A stretch of DNA of 64,000 bases from Aldehydirespirator sp965116965 (GCA_965116965.1 OZ220743.1:2542001-2606000); one strand, 5' to 3'; counted from the first letter of the stretch, positions 37,657 through 47,077 are shown. Notes: generated from the sequence alone by a model not told the origin. A program made the numbers and translations.

Positions 37657-38676
37657 ATGAAGCGACCGACACTGCGGGACGTTGCCAGGGAGACGGGCCT
37701 GTCCGTCACCCAGACCTCGCGTGCGCTGAACGGCCGCTACGACGTGTCGGCCCGCACCAGGGCCCGGGTGACCGAGGCGGCGGCCCGGATCGGGTACACC
37801 CCCAACCTCGAGGCCAGACGGCTCAAGATGCCCGGCACCCGAACCAACTCGATCGGCCTGGTGCTCGCCACCAGGAGCCAGCGCTTCTCCGACCCCTACT
37901 TCGGAGAGCTCCTCGCGGCGCTGGTCGACGAGGCGGCCCGCAACGGCTGCGAGCTCCAGCTCTCCACCCCGCTGGTGGACGAGGACCCGACGGTGTCCTA
38001 CGAGCGGGCGGTCGCATCCAAGCGCGTCGACGGCTTCGTCGTGCTGCGGGCGGCCAAGGACGATCCCCGCGTCCGGTACCTGCGCGAGCAGCACGTCCCG
38101 TTCGTCACCTTCGGGCGGATCGACGGCCTCGGCGGCCATCCGGCCGTGAACGAGACGATCGACTGCCTCCGCCCCGCCGTCGACCATCTGGTCGCCCTGG
38201 GCCACCGCCGGATCGGCTGCCTGGCCGAGCCGCTGGAACACGCCATCGCCGGACAGCGGATCGCGTCGTTCCACCGGTCCCTGGCCGACCATGGGATCGA
38301 GGCTGAGCCGGCTCACATCATCCCGAGCGGCTTCAGGGAGGACGCCGCGGCCGAGGCCACCAGCCAGCTGCTCGACGACCCCGACCCGCCATCGGCGCTG
38401 GTCGCCTTCAACGACCTGCTCGCCATGGGCGCCCTGCGAGCGGCCGCCTCCCACGGTCTCGACGTGCCGCGTGGTCTGAGCATCGTCGGGTTCGACGACA
38501 TCCACGCCGCCCGCTTCATGTCACCGCCCCTCACCACGCTGCGGCACTCGCCCCAGACCCTCGGACGCGAGCTGATCACCCAGCTGCTCAAGGTGATCGA
38601 CGACCCGGCCTGCGCCGACGACGTCCACATCACGCCCGAGCTAGTAGTACGCCAAAGCACCGGCCCGGCCCCCTAG
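37657..38676 (+). CDS. LacI-family transcriptional regulator
   Basis: A 339-aa repressor. Helix-turn-helix TLRDVARETGLSVTQTSRAL with hinge helix TPNLEARRLK, then a periplasmic-binding-protein-like sensor ending in GFDDIHAARFMSPPLTTLR. It is divergent to the ABC importer, with the palindromic operator between them, so it probably represses import until sugar binds. ATG 37657 was chosen; GTG 37648 in frame is an alternative. Confidence 0.92.
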   Translation: MKRPTLRDVARETGLSVTQTSRALNGRYDVSARTRARVTEAAARIGYTPNLEARRLKMPGTRTNSIGLVLATRSQRFSDPYFGELLAALVDEAARNGCELQLSTPLVDEDPTVSYERAVASKRVDGFVVLRAAKDDPRVRYLREQHVPFVTFGRIDGLGGHPAVNETIDCLRPAVDHLVALGHRRIGCLAEPLEHAIAGQRIASFHRSLADHGIEAEPAHIIPSGFREDAAAEATSQLLDDPDPPSALVAFNDLLAMGALRAAASHGLDVPRGLSIVGFDDIHAARFMSPPLTTLRHSPQTLGRELITQLLKVIDDPACADDVHITPELVVRQSTGPAP

Positions 38677-38685
38677 CCCGTCGCT

Positions 38686-38718
38686 TCCCGCCTTCCCGGT
38701 TGACCGGAAATGGTGGGG
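38686..38718 (+). repeat. Recurring two-part hairpin, copy C
   Basis: TCCCGCC/GGTGGGG outer stem (kept by G-T pairs), TT internal loop, CCGG/CCGG inner stem with loop TTGA. The tail CATGTCTTCGGTAGG again resembles the other copies. It lies between the lacI stop and the 3' end of vapC, so it is not tied to one gene type. The pair-preserving changes suggest selection on structure. Confidence 0.7.
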
Positions 38719-38751
38719 CATGTCTTCGGTAGGTGGCGCGGATGGCGGGGG

Positions 38752-39132
38752 TCAGACCGGGATTACGTCGATTCGCCGGTTGCTGGCGGCGGCCAGCGCG
38801 GCGATGTCGTCGGGATCTGTCGTGAAGATCTGATCACCGTGGCCGGCCAGGGAGACCAGTGCCGCGTCGATTGCGTCCGTGAGGCCGCAGCGAGCCAGCA
38901 AGACCCCGGCGCGCCGTCCCAGCCCCTCGTCCAGAGGAACGACCTCGACAGCTCCTAGCGCCTTGGCGAGGCGCGCCTGGCGGCCGGCACCGCCGCGCCA
39001 CACCTGGGCGACGATGCCACCGTGGGTCCTCGGAGGGCTCTCAGCCTGCAGAGCGGCCTTGAGGCGGCGCCACATGCGGCGATCATCGGCCTCGAGCGCA
39101 ATGAGAGCGCCCGAATCCAGGATGTCGCTCAT
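38752..39132 (-). CDS. vapC: VapC-type PIN-domain toxin
   Basis: A 126-aa PIN ribonuclease. The first acidic residue is in DILDSGALIALE, the second near GGIVAQVWR (where VapC has a glutamate), and the later pair in LTDAIDAALVSLA and FTTDPDDIAAL. Its ATG overlaps the antitoxin stop by 4 bp. Confidence 0.83.
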   Translation of the reverse strand: MSDILDSGALIALEADDRRMWRRLKAALQAESPPRTHGGIVAQVWRGGAGRQARLAKALGAVEVVPLDEGLGRRAGVLLARCGLTDAIDAALVSLAGHGDQIFTTDPDDIAALAAASNRRIDVIPV

Positions 39133-39407
39133 CCTGCCCGCCGGGCGGCGATCCTCAGCGAGGCGGCCGCGTCCCGGTCCCGCTGGGCCTGCTCCTCGAT
39201 CTCGTCGTCGGAGATCACGCCATGCTCGGCCTCGTACTCCGACACCAGACGGCGCAGCACGGCCAGTCGCTGGTCCCGGTCACGACGCTGAGCCATCGCC
39301 TCGCCGATCCACTCGCTGACCGAGCGTGAACGCCCCTCGCTCACAGCAGTACTCGCCTCCTGGAGCAGTTCCTCATCCACCGTGACCGTCACCCGCTGCT
39401 TCTGCAT
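39129..39407 (-). CDS. vapB: VapB-type antitoxin
   Basis: A 92-aa antitoxin. QKQRVTVTVDEELLQEAS and RSVSEWIGEAMAQR form a ribbon-helix-helix; the C-terminal half is a long charged helix that would wrap the toxin. ATG 39407 is chosen because upstream codons have no family-like content. AT-rich ATGCGCATATGCATAT at about 39428-39443 is a possible operator/promoter. Confidence 0.82.
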   Translation of the reverse strand: MQKQRVTVTVDEELLQEASTAVSEGRSRSVSEWIGEAMAQRRDRDQRLAVLRRLVSEYEAEHGVISDDEIEEQAQRDRDAAASLRIAARRAG

Positions 39408-39457
39408 ACCTTCATCATACACACCGATGCGCATATGCATATAGGCCGGGGGCGTGC

Positions 39458-40269
39458 TCAGCTGAGGAGCAGTTGACCTCCTCGGAGTTCGGCCGCTGCG
39501 CCGACTGTCTCGGTGGTGGTGACCGTGTCGCCGGTCGCTTGGTCTCGGGCGGTGGCCCAGGCTCGGCTGCCGTCGTCGAAGCGGACCAGCGCGATGATGG
39601 CCCGGGACTCCTGGAGGTAATCCACGGTCACCCCGTCGATCACAGCCGGGCCGTTGCGGTCGGGGGCGGCCAGGTCGCGGGGATGCAGTTCTGGGGTCTG
39701 GCGGGAGGTGACGAACGGCTCGGCCGGTGGGGAAGCTGACAGCAGGCCTAGAGCGTGCTTGGCCGCCATGCCACCGCCTCCGTGCACCAGACCGGCGGCG
39801 GCTTCTGCCCCCGGAACGCCGATCACCAGCGGCGACCCCCACACCTCATCGGGCGGGGCTCGGTGTCGTCGTGCCGAGGGGCGTCGACGCCGCGTCGCCT
39901 CGCCCTGTGGCGGAACCGGGTGCACTCGCCTCCAATGATCAGCGCCGCGCCGACCACGCCCCGCTGGATGCATTCGGCGATGTCGGCGAGCAGCGCAACC
40001 GGCGTCTGCCCGCCGATGGTGGTCAACATCGTGCGGGCGTCGGCGCCTATGGCCCGAGCGATCCAGTGCCCGGGATTGCGATGGCTCCACAACCCGCTCG
40101 CCACCGCTACCAAGTCGACCCGCGCGGCGATGCCTGAAACCCCGCTGTCATCGGCTGCGGCCCGAGCCGCGTCGATCATCAGCGAAACCGGCTCGCTGAG
40201 TGCATCCGAATCGCGCGGTGCCGCGACGGACACTCCGACGATGACAGGCGTCCGGTCGGGCGCCATCAC
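39458..40269 (-). pseudogene. Thiolase-like protein, internal deletion and frameshift
   Basis: The first ~110 codons (DRTPVIVGVSVAAPRDS, then AALIIGGECTRFRHRAR) match the start of thiolase/lipid-transfer proteins. The last ~115 codons (VTVDYLQESRAIIALVRFDDGSRAW) match their additional C-terminal OB-like domain. About 270 residues with the catalytic centre are missing, and the parts lie in different frames around 39850-39900. It cannot be catalytic. Confidence 0.7.
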
Positions 40270-40272
40270 CTG

Positions 40273-40629
40273 TCACACCGGGATCAGCTCGAAGGCGATT
40301 CCGAACTGCACGCCGATGGTCCCGCCGACCTGGGAGCAGGTGCTACGTAGGAATTCGTTGGGATCGAAGGCGCCCTCACCGAGATTGTCGATGTAGGTGC
40401 TGTGACAGACCAGCGAGGCGACGCCCTCGCCAACGAGTACGTGCGCCTGCACCGAGAGACGGGCCTCAGCCTCAGCACCCTCAAGGAGACGGCCCTCAAC
40501 GGGATCGAACGCCTCCTGGACCGACGACACCACCAAGGCGTCGTGGCGCACCGAATGGTCGGCGGAGATCGACACCCCGTTCGCCTCCGTCAACGGCCGG
40601 TAGCCGTAGCCTGTGCGTACATGACGCAC
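40273..40629 (-). CDS. Hypothetical protein, possibly a fragment
   Basis: A 118-aa frame from GTG 40629 ending 4 bp before the thiolase remnant. The C-terminal half (ARLSVQAHVLVGEGVASLV, then CSQVGGTIGVQFGIAFELI) reads like a real folded protein, but I do not recognise a family. Its 5' end overlaps the start of the MOSC gene on the other strand, so the true N-terminus may have been lost. Confidence 0.4.
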   Translation of the reverse strand: MRHVRTGYGYRPLTEANGVSISADHSVRHDALVVSSVQEAFDPVEGRLLEGAEAEARLSVQAHVLVGEGVASLVCHSTYIDNLGEGAFDPNEFLRSTCSQVGGTIGVQFGIAFELIPV

Positions 40630-41211
40630 CGCACCCCCGAGGAACTCGACGCCGGCCTGGAGCATGTCCGCGGCGCGCCGTCCGACAGCGGCGAGCTGCG
40701 GCTGATCGTCCGGCGCCCCGGCGTGGACGAGCGCGAGCCCATCGACGAGGGCGTCCTCGACCCCGAGTCGGGCCTGGTGGGGGACACGTGGGCGCCGCGG
40801 GGCAATCCTCGCACCCCGGACGGCCGTGCCGACGTCCTCGCCCAGGTGACCATCATGAACTCACGGGTGCTGGACGTGATCGCCGGACCGGTCGATCTCT
40901 GGCCGCGAGCCGGTGACCAGCTCTACGCCGATCTCGACCTCAGCCACGACAACCTGCCCGAGGGCACCCGCCTGGCCGTCGGCGAGGCACAGCTCGAGGT
41001 CACCGGCGTGCCCCACACCGGGTGCGGCAAGTTCGTCCAGCGGTTCGGCCTCGCCGCCATGCGCTGGGTCAACTCCGAGACCGGCATGAGCCTCAGGCTC
41101 CGGGGCGTCAACACCCGGGTCGTGAAGCCCGGCGCCATCCGCGTGGGCGACCGGGTCACCAAGGCCGACGGAGCTGCGGGCTACGCCGACTGGTCCGGCG
41201 GCGAACCCTGA
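40621..41211 (+). CDS. MOSC-domain protein
   Basis: A 196-aa protein with a MOSC (molybdenum cofactor sulfurase C-terminal) domain. The conserved cysteine is in GVPHTGCGKFVQRFG, preceded by LDLSHDNLPEGTRLAVGEA. Stand-alone MOSC proteins use that cysteine for sulfur transfer or reduction of N-hydroxylated compounds. ATG 40621 is chosen; upstream codons lack conservation. Confidence 0.82.
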   Translation: MTHRTPEELDAGLEHVRGAPSDSGELRLIVRRPGVDEREPIDEGVLDPESGLVGDTWAPRGNPRTPDGRADVLAQVTIMNSRVLDVIAGPVDLWPRAGDQLYADLDLSHDNLPEGTRLAVGEAQLEVTGVPHTGCGKFVQRFGLAAMRWVNSETGMSLRLRGVNTRVVKPGAIRVGDRVTKADGAAGYADWSGGEP

Positions 41212-41241
41212 GGTCGACGCGGCTGGTGGCCCGGTCCGCGT

Positions 41242-42504
41242 TCAGGTCTCGGGGGTGAAGGCCACCGGCATGCTCAGCAGGCCCGCGAACAGGGCCGTGG
41301 GCTGGTGCACTACCTCGCCTGAGGGATGGATGTCGGGGATGCGGCTGTAGATCTCGCGCAGGATCACCTGGAGCTGTAGCCGGGCCAGGTTGGCACCCAG
41401 GCAGTAGTGCTCCCCGAAGCCGAACGCCAGCTGGGTGCGGGGCTGCTCGCGGCTGATGTCGAACACGTCGGGCTCGTCGAACACCCGGGGGTCGCGCAGC
41501 GCCGCGGTGAAGCTGCACACCACCTTGCCGCCCTCGTCGACCGCCTGACCGTCGATCTCGGTGTCGGCGGCCGCGGTGCGGCGAATGTTCCGCAGCGGCG
41601 CCCGGTACCTGAGGATCTCCTCCACCGCGCCCGGAATGTGGCGGTCCAGGTCCGACACCAGCAGGTCGCGCTGTTCGGGCCACTCCGCCAGGATGCGGAT
41701 GGCCTGAGCGGTGGCGGTGCGCACCGTCTCGTTCCCGCCGACCGACATCAGCATCAGGAACCAGCCGGCCTCCTCGTCGGTGGCGCCCCGCTGATCCCCC
41801 TCGACGCCCTCGAGGGTGCCGTTGACGTAGGCCGACATCACCGTGCCGTCGTCGGAGCCCCGCTTCTCGCGGGCGATCTCCTGGCCGAGCAGGTGGATCT
41901 CCAGAGCAGCCTCCAACGACCTCGCGTGCCGCGTGGCCGGGCCTCCGTCCACCGCGCCGACCATCCGGTTGGAGATGTCGAAGATCTGCTCGCTGCGCTC
42001 GGGAACGCCCAGCAGCTCCGCGATGACCCGCATCGGCATCGGGGCCGCGATGTCGTTGATGCCGTCGGCGGTTCCGTTCGGCGCGATCCTGTCGATTGCC
42101 TGCTTGGCGATCACCTCCACCCGGGGACGCAGCGCCTCCACCCGGCGGGGCGTGAAGATGGCCGCCACCAGCCTGCGGTACTGGCTGTGCTTGGGGGGAT
42201 CCATGTTGATCAACATGTTCGACATGGCCTCGACCCGGTCGGGATCGGGGTCGACCAGCAGCGCGGTCCGGCGCTGCGACGAGAACGTCGCCGGGTCCCG
42301 CAGCACCGACTTGACCTCCTCGTAGCGGTGCACGAACCACGCCCCCAGCACCTCCGGCTGCGACGTGCTGGGATCGAACGTTCCCGGCTGCCAGCTGGTG
42401 GTGCCGGCCTCCCGCAGCTCAGCCAGACGAGCGTGGGGACACCCCTCGACGTAGGCGTAGGGATCCAGCAGGGTCAACTCACTCGTCTCTGCCATCAGGA
42501 CCAC
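41242..42504 (-). CDS. Cytochrome P450
   Basis: A 420-aa soluble bacterial P450. The haem ligand is Cys368 in FGFGEHYCLGANLAR. The I-helix has GGNETVRTAT and the K-helix EEILRYR (ExxR). The N-terminal MDPPKHSQYRRL is typical of CYP107/CYP125-like enzymes. No ferredoxin or reductase gene is adjacent. Substrate unknown. Start is the ATG at 42504 or 42495. Confidence 0.92.
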   Translation of the reverse strand: MVLMAETSELTLLDPYAYVEGCPHARLAELREAGTTSWQPGTFDPSTSQPEVLGAWFVHRYEEVKSVLRDPATFSSQRRTALLVDPDPDRVEAMSNMLINMDPPKHSQYRRLVAAIFTPRRVEALRPRVEVIAKQAIDRIAPNGTADGINDIAAPMPMRVIAELLGVPERSEQIFDISNRMVGAVDGGPATRHARSLEAALEIHLLGQEIAREKRGSDDGTVMSAYVNGTLEGVEGDQRGATDEEAGWFLMLMSVGGNETVRTATAQAIRILAEWPEQRDLLVSDLDRHIPGAVEEILRYRAPLRNIRRTAAADTEIDGQAVDEGGKVVCSFTAALRDPRVFDEPDVFDISREQPRTQLAFGFGEHYCLGANLARLQLQVILREIYSRIPDIHPSGEVVHQPTALFAGLLSMPVAFTPET

Positions 42505-42801
42505 ATTCTGCCCGGGCCGCGCCGGGACCGCGCCCTGGAGGTGCCCGCAGGAACCTCGCCGAACTCACGCCGGCGCCCCTAGTGTCCTGAGTCAGGAATC
42601 CGTGCGCTGAAGCACCAGGACGCCTCCCGCACCAAGGACCTCCCCCGCCACAACCACTGACCCGCTGCGCAGGCAGTCTTGCAAGAAGGAGACGTCCGCT
42701 GACGCAGGTCGTTGGTCAGGGTCCTCAACTGGTCCGGCGCCGGCCTCAGTAGACTCATTTCTTCGCTGGGCACGGAGCCCGGCTGTCAGGAGTGAGAATC
42801 A
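42505..42801. other. Intergenic region, no gene seen
   Basis: Nothing coding is supported. The last ~80 bp should hold the promoter and structured leader of the cold shock gene; AGGAG at 42789-42793 is its ribosome site. Confidence 0.5.
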
Positions 42802-42999
42802 GTGCGAGGAACCGTCAAGTTCTTCAACAGCCAGAAAGGCTTCGGCTTCATCTCGCGTGACGATGGGGACGACGTGTTCGTCCACTATTCCAACATCGTT
42901 GGCGAGAACTACAGAAGCCTTGACGAAGGGCAGATAGTCGAATTCGACATCGGGCCCGGTCGCAAGGGAGACGAAGCTCGCAACGTCAGACCAGTCTGA
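42802..42999 (+). CDS. Cold shock protein (CspA family)
   Basis: A 65-aa single OB-fold nucleic-acid chaperone. RNP1 is KGFGFIS, RNP2 is DVFVHYS. GTG 42802 follows AGGAG. Length and motifs are normal for the family. Confidence 0.93.
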   Translation: MRGTVKFFNSQKGFGFISRDDGDDVFVHYSNIVGENYRSLDEGQIVEFDIGPGRKGDEARNVRPV

Positions 43000-43269
43000 C
43001 CACGCAGCCTCAGTGTGCGCCGCCGGCCAACACCGGTGGCGAGGACCGCTGATAGCTGAATGGCCCGACCGGCGCGGAACCGGGAGCCATCAAGACCGAG
43101 TCCGGCGACGTAACCGAAGTCCAGCTGCGAAAGCGCGTCGACGGCGCCTACCAGGCCCGGATCGAGCCATGGCTCAAGTCAGTGGAGCCGCGATGCACAA
43201 CCCTGGTCCGACGTAGACGGGGCATAGGGTTGTCATGGAACGGGGCAGCCGTCGGGAGGCGATCTTTCG
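43000..43269. other. Intergenic region with a possible gene remnant
   Basis: A short + strand stretch near 43085-43175 (TESGDVTEVQLRKRVDG, then ARIEPWLKS) reads like protein but has no start, family or partner. Otherwise nothing is seen. Confidence 0.35.
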
Positions 43270-44121
43270 ATGCAATTGGTAGGACCCTCGTCTGCCGGCC
43301 TCATGTACTCCGACACCGGCGGGGACGGGCCGGTGGTGGTGTTACTGCACGGGGTGCTGATGAACGGCACCCTGTGGGACGACGTCGTAGACAGGCTGCG
43401 CGACCGCTACCGCTGCATCGTCCCCGAGCTTCCCTTCGGCGCCCACCGCACGCCGATGCCCGATGACGCCGAGCTGGACCTCGCATCGCTGGCCAAGCTG
43501 ATCGCCGGCTTCCTCGTCGAACTCGACCTGGACGATGTCACGTTGGTGTGCAACGACTGGGGCGGTGCCCAACTCGTGATCGCCCCCGGCGGCTCGGACC
43601 GCGTCGGCAGGCTGGTGCTCGTGTCGTGCGAGGCCTTCGACAACTATCCGCCGGGCCTTCCGGGGCGGCTCCTGTGCCTCAACGCGTCGTTGCCGGGCGG
43701 CACCTTCCTCACGTCGCAGCTTCTTCGCCCGCGCCTGCTGCGGCACCTTCCGGTCACCTTCGGCGGTCTGTCGAAGAAGCGGGTACCCAACGAACAGTTC
43801 ATGAACTGGATCGAGCTGCTGCGCCACAACCCAAGGGTGCGGCGCGACCTCGACAAGTACCTGCGCAGCGTGCCGAAGAAGCCACAGTTGCTCGAATGGG
43901 CCGACCAGCAGCGCGCCTTCACGGGATCCGTCCTCGTCGTGTGGGCCCGCGAAGACAGGCTGATGCTACCCGAGCACGCTGAGCGCCTAGCCTCGCACTT
44001 CGAGAACGCCGAACTCGTCTGGGTCGACGACAGCCGCACGCTCATCCCGATCGACCAGCCCGAAGTTCTCGCCGGCCACCTCGAACGCTTCCTCGCCCGC
44101 ACCCCGGAGGCTGAACAGTGA
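43270..44121 (+). CDS. Alpha/beta hydrolase (haloalkane dehalogenase-like fold)
   Basis: A 283-aa hydrolase. Oxyanion segment LLHGVLMNGTLWDD; the nucleophile elbow is CNDWGGAQL, giving Asp as nucleophile as in dehalogenases; acid region VVWAREDRLMLP. The usual catalytic His position reads DSRTLIPIDQPE, with Thr where His is expected, so activity is uncertain. The stop overlaps the next gene by 4 bp. Confidence 0.82.
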   Translation: MQLVGPSSAGLMYSDTGGDGPVVVLLHGVLMNGTLWDDVVDRLRDRYRCIVPELPFGAHRTPMPDDAELDLASLAKLIAGFLVELDLDDVTLVCNDWGGAQLVIAPGGSDRVGRLVLVSCEAFDNYPPGLPGRLLCLNASLPGGTFLTSQLLRPRLLRHLPVTFGGLSKKRVPNEQFMNWIELLRHNPRVRRDLDKYLRSVPKKPQLLEWADQQRAFTGSVLVVWAREDRLMLPEHAERLASHFENAELVWVDDSRTLIPIDQPEVLAGHLERFLARTPEAEQ

Positions 44122-44653
44122 CTGAGCGCTATCTGGTGATGCCGCGGGGCATCAATGTCGGGACTCGCAATCGAGTGCCGATGGCGGAACTCAGATCGAA
44201 GCTGGCTGACGCGGGCTACCGCGACGTGGCCACCATCCTGCAGAGCGGCAACGTGATCGTCTCAACCGAGCAGGACTGTCGCGACGAAGTCGCTGGGGCT
44301 ATGCAGCGCCTGTTACGCGACGAGTTCGACGTCGACGTTGCCTGCCTGGTGCGAACAGCGGAGCAGGTGCGAGCGGTGCTTGAGCGCAATCCGTTACGGG
44401 AAGTCGTCACCGACCCGTCGCGCTTCCTGGTGACCTTCTTTCGCAGGACCCTGATCCCGAGATGGTAGAGGCGCTGCTCGGGGAGGACCATAGCCCCGAG
44501 GTCATCGCGATCGAGGGTGTCGATGCCTACGTTTGGACCCCCGATGGCGTGAAGGCGATGACCCTCTCGTATGCGTACCTCGAGAAGCGATTTGACGTCG
44601 TCGCCACGGCCCGCAACTGGAACACCCTCGAAAAGATCGTCGCCAAGCTCTGA
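44118..44653 (+). pseudogene. DUF1697 protein with one frameshift
   Basis: The N-terminal part (PRGINVGTRNRVPMAEL, then ILQSGNVIVST) is diagnostic of DUF1697. The frame stops at TAG near 44468 after a one-base shift around 44438. The other frame continues as SQDPDPEMVEALLGED to ARNWNTLEKIVAKL, the normal DUF1697 end. Total length after repair (~178 aa) is normal, so a recent mutation or a sequence error is likely. Function unknown. Confidence 0.8.
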
Positions 44654-44734
44654 TCGCTCCCGACAGTGAGTGTCCTCGACGCAATCTGATGCTGGGTGGT
44701 CCGATATGAGCCACCAGCGGTACACTACGGGCCA

Positions 44735-44896
44735 ATGGTGCGTGTAGAACTGGAGCGCATCGAAGCGCTGGAGCTGATGGGGATGGTCGTCGCGCATCTC
44801 AACGTCGACGAGACGTTCGGCGAACCGACGCCGCGCATCGCGACCCTCCTGAGCATCCGAGACAAGCTGGCCGCGGGCCTTCAGGAGGAGCAATGA
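44735..44896 (+). CDS. Small hypothetical protein
   Basis: A 53-aa frame from ATG 44735 (VRVELERIEALELMGMVVAH). It overlaps the next gene's ATG by 4 bp, which supports translation as a pair. No family is recognised; size and coupling resemble a small toxin-antitoxin or regulatory pair. Confidence 0.45.
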   Translation: MVRVELERIEALELMGMVVAHLNVDETFGEPTPRIATLLSIRDKLAAGLQEEQ

Positions 44897-45159
44897 GCTA
44901 TATCGAAGCGGACGTGTCCGCCGCGATCGCGAGAATGGAGAAGTACCGATCCGGCCTCGACCATGAAGTCGGTGCCGCTCTTGCGGTGGTCGGCCTGAGT
45001 GCGGAGCGGGCCGGCCGGGAGATCGCCATCCGCGACGACATGATCCGGGTCGCCCACCGGGCTGGCGCCTCGTTGAGGCAGATCGCCGAGGCGTCCGGGC
45101 TCGGCCGCAAGACCGTCACCGCGATCGTCGAAGCGGACCCGGCCAGGACTCGGGGCTGA
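44893..45159 (+). CDS. Small helix-turn-helix protein, hypothetical
   Basis: An 88-aa frame. The C-terminal GASLRQIAEASGLGRKTVT is a helix-turn-helix; the N-terminal half is helical. It is translationally coupled to the preceding 53-aa gene. Likely a small DNA-binding regulator. Confidence 0.55.
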   Translation: MSYIEADVSAAIARMEKYRSGLDHEVGAALAVVGLSAERAGREIAIRDDMIRVAHRAGASLRQIAEASGLGRKTVTAIVEADPARTRG

Positions 45160-45186
45160 CGGCAGTTCCCGCGGCCTCAAACGTCC

Positions 45187-46140
45187 TCAATTCAAGTCAT
45201 CCTCGATGTAGGCGCGGATGATGTCGTCGTAGCTGTCCTCGGCCATGAAACCCAGCGCGGTGGCTCGGGCGGTGTCGAAGCGGGTGGGCCAGCCGGCGAC
45301 GATCTCGGCCACGGCAGGGTCGGGTGACTCGACGATCAACGCCAGTGCTTCGGAGCCGGCCACCCGCTCTAGAGCCTCGATCTGCTCGCCGACCGTTACC
45401 GCCACGCCCGGCATGGTGAGGTTGCGGCACCCTTCTAGGCGCGAGGTGTCCAACTCGGCGGCGTGGACCAGGAACCCGACCGCGGCCCGGGGGCTGGCGT
45501 GAGGATGGCACACGTCGCGCCCGACCGGCAGCCTTGCCTCCAACCCGTTGAGCGGCTCGCGGATGATGCCCGAGAAGAAGCCCGACGCGGCCGCGTTGGG
45601 CGCGCCGGGACGGACGCTGACCGTCGGGAACCGGATCCCGATCCCGTCGAAGAACCCCCGCCGGGAGTAGTCGGCCAACAGGGCCTCGCCGATCAGCTTC
45701 TGGGTGCCGTAGGAGGTGAGCGGGGCGGGATGGAAGTCGTCGAGAATGGGATCAGGGAACGGCGCGCCGAACACCGCTATCGACGACGCGTAGACCACTC
45801 GGGGCGTGATGGGGGAGAGCCGGATGGCGTCGAACAGCCGTCGGGTGCCGTCGAGGTTCACCGCCATGCCCTTGTCGAAGTCAGCCTCGGCCTCGCCGGA
45901 GACCACCGCAGCTAGGTGGAACACAACATCGGGGCCCATCGAGATGAGTGACTCGGCCTCGCCCGGGCGGGACAAGTCGGCCACATGGGCGGTACAGACC
46001 TCCGATTCAGCCCGGACCTCGGCCAAGTCGACGAGGTCGATGGCACCGATGCTCTCGCCCCGCAGATGGCCCCGATCCAGGAGCCTCCCGGTCAGCTTGC
46101 GGCCGAGCATGCCCGCGCCGCCGGTAATGAGCACCCGCAC
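45187..46140 (-). CDS. denD: D-erythronate dehydrogenase-like NAD-dependent epimerase/dehydratase
   Basis: A 317-aa extended SDR. Cofactor loop LITGGAGMLGRKL; catalytic YGTQK. The segments RRGFFDGIGIRFPTVSVRPG and AASGFFSGIIREPLNG match D-erythronate dehydrogenase (DenD), which oxidises D-erythronate at C2 in four-carbon acid sugar catabolism. The other pathway genes (denA/otnC/otnI) are not adjacent. Confidence 0.75.
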   Translation of the reverse strand: MRVLITGGAGMLGRKLTGRLLDRGHLRGESIGAIDLVDLAEVRAESEVCTAHVADLSRPGEAESLISMGPDVVFHLAAVVSGEAEADFDKGMAVNLDGTRRLFDAIRLSPITPRVVYASSIAVFGAPFPDPILDDFHPAPLTSYGTQKLIGEALLADYSRRGFFDGIGIRFPTVSVRPGAPNAAASGFFSGIIREPLNGLEARLPVGRDVCHPHASPRAAVGFLVHAAELDTSRLEGCRNLTMPGVAVTVGEQIEALERVAGSEALALIVESPDPAVAEIVAGWPTRFDTARATALGFMAEDSYDDIIRAYIEDDLN

Positions 46141-46248
46141 GAGCGTCAGCTCCGGCCTACGAGGAGCGAGCGGGTGACCGCCGACGGCAACGAGATCAGC
46201 CCCCGCAAACCAGGGGAAGTGGGCTGGGGTCGACGGCCAAGGACACCG

Positions 46249-47004
46249 TCAGCCCCGACCGATGAACGGCATGCCGTTGGCCATCACCGTCATCGTCAGC
46301 ACGTTGGCGTCGGCGGGAAGGCCGGCCATGTAGGCCACGGCCCGGCCGACGTCGGCCGCGTCCATGGTCGGCTCCGGCCGGATGCTGCCGTCGGCCTGGA
46401 GCGCCCCTTCTTGCATGCGGGTGGTGAGGGGGGTCAGGGCGTTGCCGATGTCGATCTGGCCGCAGGTGATGCCGAAGGGCCGGCCGTCGAGCGACAGCGA
46501 CTTGGTCAGCCCGGTTATGGCGTGCTTGGTGGCCGTGTACGGGGCGCTGTTGAGCCGGGGCACGTGGGCCGACACCGACCCGTTGTTGATAATCCGCCCC
46601 CCGGCGGGGTCCTGGGTCTTCATCAGCCCGAACGCCTGCCGGGCGCACAGGAACGAGCCGGTGAGGTTCACATCCACCACCCGCTGCCACTGCGAGACGT
46701 CGAGCTCGTCGACCGGCACCGGCGGGGCGGCCGTGCCCGCGTTGTTGAACAGCAGGTCGAGGCGGCCGTGATCGGCGCGCACCTTCTCGAACAGGGACTC
46801 GACCGAGGCCGGGTCGCTCACGTCTGCCGTCACGGCCGAGCCGGACCCGCCCTCGCGCTCGCACTCCGCCACCGTCTCGGCCAGCGGGTCAGCCCGCCGG
46901 CCCACCGCCACCAAATGCCAGCCGTCGCGGGCCAGGGCCACCGCGGCCGCCCGGCCCACGCCGCTGCCGGCGCCGGTCACCAGCGCGATCCTGCCGTCCT
47001 GCAT
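46249..47004 (-). CDS. SDR-family oxidoreductase
   Basis: A 251-aa classical SDR. Cofactor loop TGAGSGVGRAAA, NNAG motif FNNAGTAAPP, catalytic YTATKHAI (Tyr/Lys). ATG 47004 is chosen because the family starts just before the first strand. It is in the same direction as denD, 108 bp upstream. Substrate unknown. Confidence 0.87.
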   Translation of the reverse strand: MQDGRIALVTGAGSGVGRAAAVALARDGWHLVAVGRRADPLAETVAECEREGGSGSAVTADVSDPASVESLFEKVRADHGRLDLLFNNAGTAAPPVPVDELDVSQWQRVVDVNLTGSFLCARQAFGLMKTQDPAGGRIINNGSVSAHVPRLNSAPYTATKHAITGLTKSLSLDGRPFGITCGQIDIGNALTPLTTRMQEGALQADGSIRPEPTMDAADVGRAVAYMAGLPADANVLTMTVMANGMPFIGRG

Positions 47005-47059
47005 GGCCCACAAGGGTAGGCGTGCTACCGCCAGCGGCTATAGACGGCGCCGCCTCCAA

Positions 47060-47077
47060 ATTGATGGCGATATTGGG
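47060..47077 (+). repeat. Dispersed repeat, divergent copy
   Basis: ATTGATGGCGATATTGGG shares its core with the 29-bp repeat at 49889-49917 and 61946-61974. Here it forms one arm of an imperfect palindrome with CCCAGATCGTCGCCAATTT just downstream, between katG and the SDR gene. Confidence 0.5.

Noticed and set aside
44118..44653. Programmed ribosomal frameshift in the DUF1697 gene
   Set aside because: No slippery heptamer or downstream pseudoknot is evident and DUF1697 genes are normally single-frame.
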